A stretch of 44,510 bases of DNA from Clostridiales bacterium (lineage in GTDB: Bacteria; Bacillota; Clostridia; Caldicoprobacterales; DTU083): assembly GCA_012838915.1 (NCBI GenBank), contig DUOI01000062.1:1-44510 (forward strand), in the 5' to 3' direction. Position 1 is the first letter of the stretch; each line of letters starts with the position of its first letter. The translations under genes and the position numbers were made by a program. The notes beneath the pieces were generated by a model that saw nothing but the letters and a program-made list of their open reading frames with translations, was not told the DNA's origin and did not search any database. Below are positions 1 through 8,655 of the stretch, piece after piece.

Positions 1-1163
1 AAAACGGCAGAACCCTGATGGGTAACGATGCTTTGTCGGCGGTAACCGTATTGGAGGGGCTGGGAGTGGAAGCGCTGGGTGTAAACTGCTCTCTTGGCCC
101 GGAGGAGCTGCTGCCGGTAGTCGGCGAGTTTGTAAAGGCTGCCCATGTTCCTGTGCTGGTTCAGGCTAATGCCGGCTTGCCCGAATTGTCAGGAGGAAAA
201 CCCTTATATCCTCTCCATCCCGAAAGCTTTGCAGATTCTGCAGAAAAAATGGCTGATATGGGCGTAAAGCTGATGGGAGGATGCTGTGGTACCAACCCTG
301 ACTTTATCAGGATGCTTTGCGAAAGATTGCATAATAAAAAATGGAATAAACCCGACAACCCCATGCTCACAGCTGCGGCTTCCTCCCGGCAGACGGTGTT
401 GTTTGACAAGGGCATCCGTATCGTTGGCCAAAGGATAAATCCAGTGAGCTGTCCGAATATGATGCAAGGGCTGCAAGACGGAGATTTGAATTTTCTTTAT
501 GAAGAAGCCTTACTTCAAAAACAAGCGGGTGCTGATATACTGGATATCAATGTTTGTACCGGACAGTCAAATGAAGCGGAGATAATGGTAAAAACAGTTG
601 AATTCATACAGTCCATGGTTCCCATTGCACTGCAGCTGGACAGTGAAGATTATCAAGTGATGGAAGCCGGTGCCAGAATCGTCAATGGCAAACCCATTCT
701 CAACTCCGTTAACGGCTCCGAACAATCCAAGAAACGTATTCTGCCCCTCGCCCGCAAATACGGGGCCTGCGTTATAGGTATGACCCTGGATGAAAAAGGG
801 ATTCCGGACAGCGCAGAAGGCAGGCTGCGCATAGCAGAGAGTATATTGGACACTGCTTTGTCCTATGGAATAAGAAAGGAAGACCTCATAATCGATTGTA
901 TTGCAGAAAGTGCATCTCAACAGCCGGGAGCGGCGGGGATAACCCTGCAGTCAATATCATTGATTAAACAAGAACTCGGCCTTAAAACCATTCTGGGCAT
1001 CAGCAATATTTCCCATGGTATGAAGAACAGGCCGGCACTGAATGCTGCATTCCTGGCAATGGCTCTGGGAGCGGGGCTGGACTGTGCCATACTGGATCCA
1101 TGCTCACAGATGATTGCCGGTACCATTGAAGCTTATCGTCTGATTACCGGAGAAGCAGAGTAA
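1..1163 (+). CDS. Methionine-synthase-like protein: homocysteine methyltransferase plus pterin-binding domain (5' partial)
   Basis: The reading frame is open from base 3, so the gene begins before the window; the ATG at 18 is internal. The first ~110 residues are the end of a homocysteine S-methyltransferase barrel. The zinc-thiolate cysteines are visible as VNC (residue 29 of the window frame) and GGCCGT (residues 94-95). From about residue 130 a pterin-binding (DHPS-like) barrel follows, with GQRINP, DINV, LQLDS, LNSVNG and LGISNIS motifs; it would bind methyltetrahydrofolate. In MetH these two modules transfer a methyl group to homocysteine through cobalamin. The protein stops right after the pterin domain (ends ITGEAE), with no B12-binding module, so a separate corrinoid protein would be needed. 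The domain assignment is firm; the exact substrate is inferred. Confidence 0.85.
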   Translation, partial: NGRTLMGNDALSAVTVLEGLGVEALGVNCSLGPEELLPVVGEFVKAAHVPVLVQANAGLPELSGGKPLYPLHPESFADSAEKMADMGVKLMGGCCGTNPDFIRMLCERLHNKKWNKPDNPMLTAAASSRQTVLFDKGIRIVGQRINPVSCPNMMQGLQDGDLNFLYEEALLQKQAGADILDINVCTGQSNEAEIMVKTVEFIQSMVPIALQLDSEDYQVMEAGARIVNGKPILNSVNGSEQSKKRILPLARKYGACVIGMTLDEKGIPDSAEGRLRIAESILDTALSYGIRKEDLIIDCIAESASQQPGAAGITLQSISLIKQELGLKTILGISNISHGMKNRPALNAAFLAMALGAGLDCAILDPCSQMIAGTIEAYRLITGEAE

Positions 1164-1170
1164 TTACATA

Positions 1171-1214
1171 ACAATAACGGAGTTTGACACGGACATACTC
1201 CTGTATTGTTTTTT
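1171..1214 (+). terminator. Intrinsic terminator after the metH-like gene
   Basis: Arms ACAATA (1171-1176) and TATTGT (1204-1209) enclose a second helix, GGAGT (1179-1183) with ACTCC (1197-1201), separated by a 2x2 internal loop. Six T residues follow (1209-1214). It lies 8 bases after the stop codon. Confidence 0.65.
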
Positions 1215-1224
1215 CGGTTGGCAA

Positions 1225-1253
1225 TTGCCATTTCCATTTTTTTTTAGTAGAAT
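1225..1253 (+). promoter_or_regulatory. Candidate sigma-A promoter for adk
   Basis: TTGCCA (1225-1230), a 17-base spacer and TAGAAT (1248-1253), each box 5 of 6 to consensus. It sits just after the preceding terminator and would give a leader of about 130 bases. A second candidate, TTGGAA-N19-TATAAT (1316-1346), lies closer to the gene. Confidence 0.45.
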
Positions 1254-1388
1254 TGTATCGCAACATCATCCGGCATAGACGGTTATTTGAAAAAACAGGA
1301 TATTGCTTTCTAGTTTTGGAAGCGGTGCATATGGCAAATATATAATTGTGCCTATCTGATACAGACAGAAATAAGGAGGATTGGAATA

Positions 1389-2057
1389 ATGGATATTGTT
1401 ATGCTTGGACCGCCGGGATCGGGAAAGGGAACCCAGGGAAACCTGTTGGCTGAGCAATTGGGCGGCAGGCCTTTATCCACCGGTGATTTGTTCCGGGAAA
1501 TACTGCAGGATGAGTCTCATCCGCTATACCCTAAGGTTCAGGTAGTCAAGGAGGGGAAGCTGGTCTCTGATGATATAGTTAACCTGGTGGTGGAGGATGG
1601 AATTCAAAAGCCGGAATACCGGGACGGCGTCATTTTTGATGGATACCCTCGAACCATCGGCCAGGCTGAAGCTTTGGACCGCATGCTGTCAGGTATGGGC
1701 AGACAGGTGGATCTGGTTATCGACTTGAATGTCAGCCGGGAGGTCCTGTTCTATCGCATGCTGGGCAGACAGGTATGTCCCAAATGCAAGCAGGTTTTTC
1801 ACAGGGACCAGGGTTTGAAGAATTGTCCGGACTGTAAGGAGGCCCTGGTTTATCGCTCAGATGACAATGAGGAAACCATTGTAAAGAGGCTGCATGAATA
1901 TGAGGTAAGTACATTGCCCTTACAGCACTATTATCGCAGCAGCCGGCCGGTTTATGTTACCCTTACTATTGATGATGCGTCCTTATCTGCTATGGATGTA
2001 AACGGACAGATCCTGGAGAAGCTAAAAGAAAAGGGCATGCTGCAGGAAATAAAATGA
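1389..2057 (+). CDS. adk: Adenylate kinase
   Basis: Catalyses ATP + AMP = 2 ADP in the cytoplasm. The P-loop GPPGSGKGTQ is at residues 7-16, STGDLFRE at the AMP site and DGYPRT in the core. The LID carries four cysteines, C130-x2-C133 and C146-x2-C149, which should bind zinc. A typical RSDDNEET stretch and the C-terminal PLQHYY follow. Length (222 aa) is normal. The ATG has AAGGAGG 8 bases upstream. The spacing between cysteine pairs (12 residues) is shorter than in the usual long-LID enzyme, and the gene is not in a ribosomal-protein operon as adk often is, so a second, divergent copy elsewhere is possible. It overlaps the next gene by ATGA, suggesting coupled translation. Confidence 0.92.
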   Translation: MDIVMLGPPGSGKGTQGNLLAEQLGGRPLSTGDLFREILQDESHPLYPKVQVVKEGKLVSDDIVNLVVEDGIQKPEYRDGVIFDGYPRTIGQAEALDRMLSGMGRQVDLVIDLNVSREVLFYRMLGRQVCPKCKQVFHRDQGLKNCPDCKEALVYRSDDNEETIVKRLHEYEVSTLPLQHYYRSSRPVYVTLTIDDASLSAMDVNGQILEKLKEKGMLQEIK

Positions 2058-2758
2058 GCATTTCTATTTATGCAATCGGCGATTTGCACCTGTCAGGAGC
2101 CAAGGACAAGCCCATGGACGTTTTTGGAGAGAATTGGGCAAATCACTGGAATAAGATCAGGATAGACTGGGAGCAAAAGGTTTCGGATGAAGATATTGTT
2201 TTAATCCCGGGAGATATCAGCTGGGCTATGAAATTACAGGATGCCGTAATTGACCTGGACAGTATTGGCAGCCTTCCCGGGATAAAGATTATGATTAAGG
2301 GTAATCATGACTACTGGTGGTCTTCTGTATCCAAGGTGCGAAGAGTTCTGCCTCCTTCCATGCATGTTCTGCAAAATGACAGCCTCAGCCTATCATGTTT
2401 TACGTTCTGCGGCACCAGAGGCTGGACCAATCCCGGTATGAAGGATTTTTCTGAGCAGGATGCAAAGGTTTATAACAGGGAATTGCAGCGGCTCAGGCTT
2501 TCCCTGGAAAGTGCAGGAAGGAACAATGAAAAAGCAGGTAATAGTATTATTGTTATGCTTCATTATCCGCCCTTTGACGATAAGGGTCATGCCACTGAAA
2601 TGGTCCGCATCCTGACTCAGTACAAGCCCGCTCATGTGGTATATGGACACCTTCATGATGAGGGCACCAAATATGCCTTTGAAGGGATCTATGAAAATAC
2701 CCAGTATCACTTGGTATCCTGTGATTATCTGGATTTTCGCCTGAAACAAATCATCTGA
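2054..2758 (+). CDS. Calcineurin-like metallophosphoesterase
   Basis: A 234-residue cytosolic metallophosphoesterase with the full two-metal motif set: GDLHL (D10, H12), PGDISW, GNHDYWW, LHYPPF and YGHLHD. The SWAMK and HDYWWSS signatures match a Firmicutes family of predicted phosphohydrolases whose substrate I do not know. There is no signal peptide. It shares ATGA with the end of adk, so the two are co-transcribed and probably co-translated. A terminator follows 50 bases downstream. The enzyme class is clear; the physiological role is not. Confidence 0.85.
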   Translation: MSISIYAIGDLHLSGAKDKPMDVFGENWANHWNKIRIDWEQKVSDEDIVLIPGDISWAMKLQDAVIDLDSIGSLPGIKIMIKGNHDYWWSSVSKVRRVLPPSMHVLQNDSLSLSCFTFCGTRGWTNPGMKDFSEQDAKVYNRELQRLRLSLESAGRNNEKAGNSIIVMLHYPPFDDKGHATEMVRILTQYKPAHVVYGHLHDEGTKYAFEGIYENTQYHLVSCDYLDFRLKQII

Positions 2759-2807
2759 CAGGGAGATACATATCAGAAAAAAATATTTATCTGAAAAAAG
2801 AAGAAAT

Positions 2808-2843
2808 CGGCATAGACGTGTTATTGCGGCTATGTCGTTTTTT
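2808..2843 (+). terminator. Intrinsic terminator after the adk operon
   Basis: An 8-bp stem, CGGCATAG (2808-2815) with CTATGTCG (2830-2837) including one G-T pair, a 14-base loop, then TTTTTT (2838-2843). Confidence 0.75.
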
Positions 2844-2881
2844 ATGCCTAAAACAAGTTCTTTTTTTATTTTTTCCAAATC

Positions 2882-2910
2882 TTTAGAAGGAATTTCAGAA
2901 TAAGTATAGA
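2882..2910 (+). promoter_or_regulatory. Candidate promoter of the dcw cluster
   Basis: TTTAGA (2882-2887), a 17-base spacer and TATAGA (2905-2910), placed so that transcription would start just before the MraZ repeats. An alternative TATAAT lies at 2975-2980 without a convincing -35. The match is weak; the location between a terminator and mraZ is the main support. Confidence 0.35.
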
Positions 2911-2920
2911 ATAATTAACT

Positions 2921-2947
2921 AAAGTGGTGTAAAGTGGTGTAAAGTGG
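2921..2947 (+). promoter_or_regulatory. MraZ-binding boxes (three direct repeats)
   Basis: AAAGTGG occurs three times with exact 10-base period (2921-2927, 2931-2937, 2941-2947), separated by TGT. MraZ proteins are known to bind runs of short GTGG-type repeats with one-helical-turn spacing in front of their own operon, and mraZ starts at 3008. Autoregulation of the dcw cluster is therefore very likely. Confidence 0.85.
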
Positions 2948-3007
2948 GTTATAAGTACATAAAACACCAGACAATATAATTACAGTGGAGGAAGGAGGGC
3001 AGTCAGA

Positions 3008-3439
3008 ATGTTCATTGGGGAATACCAGCATACAATTGATCCAAAAGGCAGAGTGTTTATGCCGGCTAAGTTTCGCGAAGAACTGGGGGAAAAATTTGTT
3101 GTCACCAAGGGGTTGGACAATTGTCTGTTTGTATATCCCGATGAAGAATGGCAAAACCTAGAACAAAAGCTGCGCACCCTGCCACTGACCAGTAAGGAGG
3201 CCAGAGCCTTTATCCGTTTCTTCTTTGCCGGTGCTGCAGAATGTGAAGCAGACAAGCAGGGAAGAATTCTGATCCCGGCCAATCTCAGGGAGTACGCCTC
3301 TCTGGAAAAAGAGCTGTCCATTATAGGTGTATCCACCCGGGTGGAAATCTGGAGCAGGGACGCCTGGGAGAGCTACAACGGCGAATCCAGTCTTGATCAG
3401 GATGCCATTATAGAAAAGATGGCTGAGCTGGGCATTTAA
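3008..3439 (+). CDS. mraZ: Transcriptional regulator MraZ
   Basis: A 143-residue protein with two SpoVT-AbrB-like halves, each carrying a DPKGR-type motif: DPKGRVFMP near residue 16 and DKQGRILIP near residue 83. It forms ring oligomers that bind the repeated boxes upstream of the cluster, located here at 2921-2947. It is the first gene of the dcw cluster. AAGGAGGG lies 8 bases before the ATG. Length and ends are normal for the family. Confidence 0.97.
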   Translation: MFIGEYQHTIDPKGRVFMPAKFREELGEKFVVTKGLDNCLFVYPDEEWQNLEQKLRTLPLTSKEARAFIRFFFAGAAECEADKQGRILIPANLREYASLEKELSIIGVSTRVEIWSRDAWESYNGESSLDQDAIIEKMAELGI

Positions 3440-3468
3440 TCTGCCTGGAAAAGAGGAGAGATAATCCA

Positions 3469-4395
3469 ATGAAATTTCACCATGTACCCGTCCTGCTAAA
3501 GGAAACACTGGATTATTTGAACCCCAGGCCTGGTGGTGTTTATGTAGACGGAACCATGGGAGGCGGAGGCCATTCTCAGGAAATTCTAAAGCTGATTTTC
3601 CCCACCGGGCGTTTAATTGGAATTGATCGGGATCCTGCAGCCTTCCAGGCAGCATCGGCCAAGCTGAAGGCATGGTCTCAAAGCTTTACCCCGGTTCACG
3701 GAAATTATGCTGATATCAGGAGTATATTGAGGGAATTAAATATAGCAGCTGTGGACGGCATTCTACTGGATCTGGGTGTATCCTCTCATCAGTTGGATAC
3801 GCCGGAAAGAGGCTTCTCCTACCATGAGGATGCCCGGTTGGATATGCGCATGGACACCACACAGGAGTTCAGTGCTTACGAATTAATAAATAACTCTACC
3901 CAAGATGAATTGGCACGGATTATCCGGGATTACGGTGAGGAACGCTGGGCAAAACGCATTGCTGCCTTCATTGTGGACAACCGCCCCCTTGAAACTACCG
4001 CACAGCTGGTGGAAGTAATCAAGAAGGCAATTCCCGCATCTGCCAGACGGATTGGACCCCATCCGGCCCGCCGCACCTTTCAGGCGCTGCGCATAGCGGT
4101 TAATCAGGAGCTCTCCCTGTTGGAGCGGGCACTACGAAATGCAGCAGAGGTTTTACGGCCGGGAGGCAGACTTTGCGTTATCACCTTTCATTCCCTGGAG
4201 GACAGGATTGTAAAAAACACTTTTCGGAGCTTAAAGAATCCCTGTACCTGCCCTTCTGAGGCACCTGTCTGTATTTGCGGCAAAAATCCGGTGGTTGACA
4301 TTATTACCAGAAAACCCATAGTGCCCGGACAGGAGGAGATGGCTGCCAATGTCCGGGCCAGAAGTGCAAAGCTAAGGGTATGTCAGAAGCTATAA
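3469..4395 (+). CDS. rsmH: 16S rRNA (cytosine1402-N4)-methyltransferase
   Basis: RsmH (MraW) methylates N4 of C1402 in the 16S rRNA decoding site, using SAM. The SAM-binding loop [11 protein letters not shown] lies near residue 26, followed by [51 protein letters not shown] and the C-terminal [13 protein letters not shown] block. Length (308 aa) is typical. A GAGGAGAG site precedes the ATG at 9 bases. It is second in the dcw cluster, 29 bases after mraZ. Confidence 0.97.
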   Translation: MKFHHVPVLLKETLDYLNPRPGGVYVDGTMGGGGHSQEILKLIFPTGRLIGIDRDPAAFQAASAKLKAWSQSFTPVHGNYADIRSILRELNIAAVDGILLDLGVSSHQLDTPERGFSYHEDARLDMRMDTTQEFSAYELINNSTQDELARIIRDYGEERWAKRIAAFIVDNRPLETTAQLVEVIKKAIPASARRIGPHPARRTFQALRIAVNQELSLLERALRNAAEVLRPGGRLCVITFHSLEDRIVKNTFRSLKNPCTCPSEAPVCICGKNPVVDIITRKPIVPGQEEMAANVRARSAKLRVCQKL

Positions 4396-4438
4396 CTACG
4401 AGATGTTTACACATAAACAGCGGGGGGGCTGAATACAA

Positions 4439-4924
4439 ATGTTAGCAGAGAAATATGCATACCTGGAAGAAATGATTCCTGAAGTGGAACCTCGGCGAAG
4501 GGAGCCAACCCGACATAAGGAGCAAAGTCGGCAGGAGCAGCTTCAGACAGCTCCGGCTAAAAAGCATGGGACATTAAACAAGATCGTTACCATCGGGTTG
4601 GTCCTGCTTTGTTTTGCAGCTGCAAGCTTTACAGTGTATCGATATGCTTTGATATCAGATAATCACAAAGCCATCCTGGAGCTGGAAAATCAATTGAAAC
4701 AGGAGAGGCTGCGAAGAGATAAACTGGAAGTAGAATTATCCTACAGCGAGGATTTGAATGCCGTTGAATTTTCCGCAACGGAAATTGGAATGAAATATCC
4801 GGAGGCAGGCCAGGTGCAATACGTAGACCTTCCACAGCAGCAGAAAGTAGCGGAGCAGGCTGATGCCTCCATCGAGCAATCCGATCAAAGCTTGTTGAGC
4901 CGCTTCCTGGGGTTGTCCAACTAA
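4439..4924 (+). CDS. ftsL: Cell division protein FtsL-like
   Basis: A bitopic membrane protein of 161 residues: a charged cytoplasmic tail (1-47), one membrane helix (about 48-70, rich in L, A and V), then a heptad-like segment (about 75-105, LENQLKQERLRRDKLEVEL) ending in an AVEFSATEIGMKYP block. This is the layout of FtsL/DivIC septum proteins, which form a complex with FtsQ/DivIB. Sequence similarity in FtsL is always low, so the assignment rests on topology and position between rsmH and the division PBP. The cytoplasmic tail is long and Arg/Gln-rich. Confidence 0.8.
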   Translation: MLAEKYAYLEEMIPEVEPRRREPTRHKEQSRQEQLQTAPAKKHGTLNKIVTIGLVLLCFAAASFTVYRYALISDNHKAILELENQLKQERLRRDKLEVELSYSEDLNAVEFSATEIGMKYPEAGQVQYVDLPQQQKVAEQADASIEQSDQSLLSRFLGLSN

Positions 4925-4960
4925 AGGCTGTTTCTTGCTTTTTGGAAGGGGGGATTGCTG

Positions 4961-7108
4961 GTGTCCGCACCGGCAGTGACTAATCGAAGGAGACTTCTGG
5001 TCTTTTTACTGGTGGTTTCCCTGATTTTACTTGCTTTGATTGTACGAAACGGCTATATTCAATTGGTGTGGGGAAGCGAGCTGTACGAAAAGGCAGTGGA
5101 TCAATGGACACGTTCATTGGATGTATATCCTCAGAGAGGAATTATATATGATCGAAATAAGGCTGTACTGGCGCAGAGCGCCAGTGCCGACAGCATAGCA
5201 GTTCGTCCAAATCAGCTTAAAGATGCCAGGGGCACGGCCCTTAAGCTGGCTGCCATATTGGATTTGGATGCAGAGGAGCTTTATGAAAAGATATCGGATA
5301 AATCCAAATCCGAGATATGGGTTAAACGTCAGTTGACCCGGGAAGAATCAGTACAAGTCAGACAGCTGAATATAAAAGGAGTTTATTTCACCGAAGAACC
5401 TAAACGATACTACCCCAACGGCAATCTGGCTTCCCATATCCTGGGCTTTACCATGAAGTATGCTGAACCGGGGGAAGGAATCAAGGGCCAGGAGGGGATA
5501 GAGCTTTATTATGACAAATATCTGAAGGGTATGCCAGGTCAGATTGTGATGGAGACCGATACCAGGGGAAGGGAAACTCCTACCAATGTAGAAAGAATGA
5601 TTCCGCCCATCGATGGATGGAATGTTATTCTGACCATAGATCAGGTGATTCAGCATTTTGCGGAAAAAGCTGTGTCCGACGCCATGGATCAGTATCGTGC
5701 CAATAAGGTATACTGCATTGTAATGGATCCCAACACCGGAGACATTCTGGCTATGGCAAACCGGCCGGATTTTAATCCCAATGAACCGCCCCGAGAATTG
5801 GGATATGAAGGCATGGAGGCTTATGTAAAAAACATAGCCGCAAAAGACAATATGGATCCGGGTTCCACCTTTAAGATTATAACAACCGCTGCTGCCCTTG
5901 AAGCGGGAGTAGTATCGGCAAATTCCACCTTTAATGATCCGGGTTACCGAATTGTGGACGGCCAGCGCATCAGGTGCTGGAGAGCCGGCGGCCATGGTCA
6001 CCAAAATCTCTTTGAGGTGGTGCAGAACTCCTGTAACCCTGCCTTCATGGATATGTCATTAGGTCTCGGGGTAGAACGATTCTATGAATATTTAGAGGCC
6101 TTTGGATTCGGCAGTCAAACCGGAATTGACATATATGGGGAAGAAAAGGGCGTGATTATGAATAAAGACTCGGTCAAGAATGTTGACCTTGCCCGAATGG
6201 GCTTTGGGCAGGCTTTGGCCGTTACTCCCCTTCAGCTTATAAACGGAGTTTCTGCTGTTATAAACGGCGGAAACCTGATGCAGCCTCGATTGGTGAAGGC
6301 TCTTGAGTTTGATGACGGAAGTGAATATATCTATGAAGAAATAAAGCCGGTCACGGTGCGAAGGGTAATTTCTGAAGAAAACTCTGCCCTTATGCGGGAG
6401 ATACTGGAAAGTGTTGTCAATAAGGGCAGCGGTAAAAATGCTTATATTCCAGGCTACCGGGTAGCCGGAAAGACGGGCACTGCCCAGAAATACAGCGAAA
6501 GCGGCGGAATAAAGCAGGATGCCGTAATCGCTTCCTTCATCGGCTTTGCACCTGCAGATAATCCCCAGGTAGTGGTTTTGTTCATGGTAGATGAGCCCCA
6601 GGTAGCCGTGGATTTCGGTAGCGTTGTAGCCGCACCCTATGTTAAGATGATATTGGAAGACACCTTAAACTACATGGGCGTGGAACCGGTCTTCGATGAA
6701 AATACAAAGCAGGAAACCCGGGAGGTAATCGTCCCCGATGTTACGGGTAAAGATTTAAGTGAAGCAGCCAGGATTTTGCGGGAAGCAGGGTTGGATTACC
6801 TTGCTGAACAAACCGGTACCATTGTAACCAGGCAGATGCCTCTGCCGGATGCCGAGGTTTTGGTGAATACCACTGTGCTTCTTTATACCGGCAGCGGGGA
6901 AACCGGCCATCATTCGGAGGAGCAGCAATTGATTGAGGTACCCGATGTAACCGGCAAATCCATCCGGGAGGCCAACAATATTTTGACTTCCAGGGGGCTT
7001 AAACTTAAGATAGAGGGTATTGGTCTGGCTTTCAGTCAGCAGCCTGCTCCGGGAACCATGGTGGAAGCGGGAACAACGGTAACTGTGAGTTTTGAGCCGC
7101 CTCAATAA
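4961..7108 (+). CDS. Class B penicillin-binding protein with two PASTA domains (PBP2/SpoVD type)
   Basis: A transpeptidase that cross-links septal or spore-cortex peptidoglycan. A short N-terminus and one membrane helix (about 12-30) lead into the dimerisation domain (QRGIIYDRN). The transpeptidase domain follows with the active-site STFK (Ser302), SCN (357-359) and KTGTAQ (504 on). Two PASTA repeats end the protein, each opening with PDVTGK. I start at GTG 4961, 7 bases after a strong GGGGGG-type site; the in-frame TTG at 4955 lies only 1 base from it. That gives 715 aa. PASTA domains fit both PbpB and SpoVD, and the sequence does not decide between vegetative and sporulation use. Confidence 0.93.
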   Translation: MSAPAVTNRRRLLVFLLVVSLILLALIVRNGYIQLVWGSELYEKAVDQWTRSLDVYPQRGIIYDRNKAVLAQSASADSIAVRPNQLKDARGTALKLAAILDLDAEELYEKISDKSKSEIWVKRQLTREESVQVRQLNIKGVYFTEEPKRYYPNGNLASHILGFTMKYAEPGEGIKGQEGIELYYDKYLKGMPGQIVMETDTRGRETPTNVERMIPPIDGWNVILTIDQVIQHFAEKAVSDAMDQYRANKVYCIVMDPNTGDILAMANRPDFNPNEPPRELGYEGMEAYVKNIAAKDNMDPGSTFKIITTAAALEAGVVSANSTFNDPGYRIVDGQRIRCWRAGGHGHQNLFEVVQNSCNPAFMDMSLGLGVERFYEYLEAFGFGSQTGIDIYGEEKGVIMNKDSVKNVDLARMGFGQALAVTPLQLINGVSAVINGGNLMQPRLVKALEFDDGSEYIYEEIKPVTVRRVISEENSALMREILESVVNKGSGKNAYIPGYRVAGKTGTAQKYSESGGIKQDAVIASFIGFAPADNPQVVVLFMVDEPQVAVDFGSVVAAPYVKMILEDTLNYMGVEPVFDENTKQETREVIVPDVTGKDLSEAARILREAGLDYLAEQTGTIVTRQMPLPDAEVLVNTTVLLYTGSGETGHHSEEQQLIEVPDVTGKSIREANNILTSRGLKLKIEGIGLAFSQQPAPGTMVEAGTTVTVSFEPPQ

Positions 7109-7200
7109 GGATGTTGAGAAGGTATGAATAGGAAATTATCTGTATATACTTACAAGTGAGGAAAACCGCCTGTTCAGGCAGGAGTCCGGGAGGAATGGGA

Positions 7201-8655
7201 ATGATACTCAGAGAAATGCTGAAGGATATAGAGGTTCTTCACGTTGAAGGCTCTTTGGACATCCATATCAGTGATATACATTATGATTCGAGACAGGTGA
7301 CCCCCGGGTCCTTGTTTTTTTGTATAGAAGGATTCCGGGCAGACGGTCATAATTTTGCTGCCGAAGCGGCTGAAAAAGGAGCGGCAGCGGTTTTGCTGCG
7401 CAAAGATGTATCGCTGCCCAGGGGGATTACCAAGGTATTTGTGGAGGCACCCCGGAAAGCTATGGGCTGCGTATCAGCTGCTTTTTATGGAAATCCCACT
7501 GAGAATATGATATTATTTGGTGTTACCGGTACCAATGGAAAAACCACCACCACTTATATGATCAAGTCCATTTTGGAACAAGCAGGTAAAAAAACCGGAT
7601 TGATTGGCACCATTACCAATATGATAGGAAGCCGGTTGATTCCGACGGAAAGAACCACCCCGGAATCAGTGGATTTGCAGAGACTTTTTTGGGAAATGCT
7701 GCAGGAGGGCACAGATGCGGCGGTTATGGAGGTTTCCTCCCATTCCCTGGAATTGGAAAGGGTGACCGGATGCAATTATGAAGTGGGCATATTCACCAAC
7801 CTGACCCAGGATCACCTGGATTTCCACGGTACATTGGAAAAATACCGGGCAGCAAAGGCAAAATTGTTTGAGCACAGCCGCCTTGCCGTTATCAACGTGG
7901 ATGATGAAAGCGGACGTATTATACTGGACGGCCTGGAATGCTGTGCTTTTACCTATGGAATATACAGGCCTGCGGATATCTTTGCCCGGGACATCGAAAT
8001 AGCCGCAGAGGGAGTGACCTTCAACCTTCATATTCTGGGAGCGAAAATTGCGATCAAATTGGGTATTCCCGGGATATTCAGCGTCTACAATGCCCTGGCT
8101 GCGGCTGCTTCCTGCTATGCAGCAGGCATTTCCCTAAAGGATATTCAAGCCGGCCTGGAGAGCATTCAGGGCGTACCGGGAAGATTTGAACTGCTCAATA
8201 CAGGAACGAAATACTCGGTTATTCTTGATTACGCCCATACCCCCGACGGTTTGGAAAACATATTGAAGACCGCCAGGGACCTGACAAATGGCAGGCTTGT
8301 AACCCTGTTTGGCTGCGGAGGAGACCGGGACGCGGCAAAACGCCCTTTGATGGGGGAAGTAGCGGGCAGATATTCGGATTTTTGCATTGTTACCTCTGAT
8401 AACCCCCGCAACGAAGAACCCATGGAGATTATCAAGGCTATACTGCCCGGACTTAAAAAAACCAGGTGTCCCTATCAAGTTATCGAGGACCGCAGACAGG
8501 CTATCGAGTTTGCGCTGAAAAATGCCAGGGATAATGACGTAATAATACTGGCCGGAAAAGGTCATGAAACATATCAATTAATAAAGGGACAGGCTTATCA
8601 TTTTGATGAAAAGAAAATCGTAGCGGACATCCTTGGAAGGGAGAATGTAAGATGA
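7201..8655 (+). CDS. murE: UDP-MurNAc-tripeptide synthetase (meso-DAP adding)
   Basis: Adds the third amino acid to UDP-MurNAc-L-Ala-D-Glu. The three Mur-ligase domains are visible: an N-terminal uridine-binding part (HYDSRQVTPGSLFF), the ATP site GVTGTNGKTTTT with Lys114, and the C-terminal domain (LDYAHTPDGLEN, GCGGDRD). The DNPR motif at residues 400-403 is the signature for meso-diaminopimelate rather than lysine. The ATG at 7201 is 7 bases from GGGAGG; ATG 7195 is too close and GTG 7156 has no good site. Length is 484 aa. It ends in ATGA overlap with murF. Confidence 0.96.
   Translation: MILREMLKDIEVLHVEGSLDIHISDIHYDSRQVTPGSLFFCIEGFRADGHNFAAEAAEKGAAAVLLRKDVSLPRGITKVFVEAPRKAMGCVSAAFYGNPTENMILFGVTGTNGKTTTTYMIKSILEQAGKKTGLIGTITNMIGSRLIPTERTTPESVDLQRLFWEMLQEGTDAAVMEVSSHSLELERVTGCNYEVGIFTNLTQDHLDFHGTLEKYRAAKAKLFEHSRLAVINVDDESGRIILDGLECCAFTYGIYRPADIFARDIEIAAEGVTFNLHILGAKIAIKLGIPGIFSVYNALAAAASCYAAGISLKDIQAGLESIQGVPGRFELLNTGTKYSVILDYAHTPDGLENILKTARDLTNGRLVTLFGCGGDRDAAKRPLMGEVAGRYSDFCIVTSDNPRNEEPMEIIKAILPGLKKTRCPYQVIEDRRQAIEFALKNARDNDVIILAGKGHETYQLIKGQAYHFDEKKIVADILGRENVR

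Noticed and set aside
5348-6004. 218-codon open frame on the minus strand inside the PBP gene
   Set aside because: It has no ribosome site or recognisable domain and lies wholly antisense to a clear gene; it is a by-product of codon use. The same applies to the minus frames at 32359-33009 and 34220-34843.
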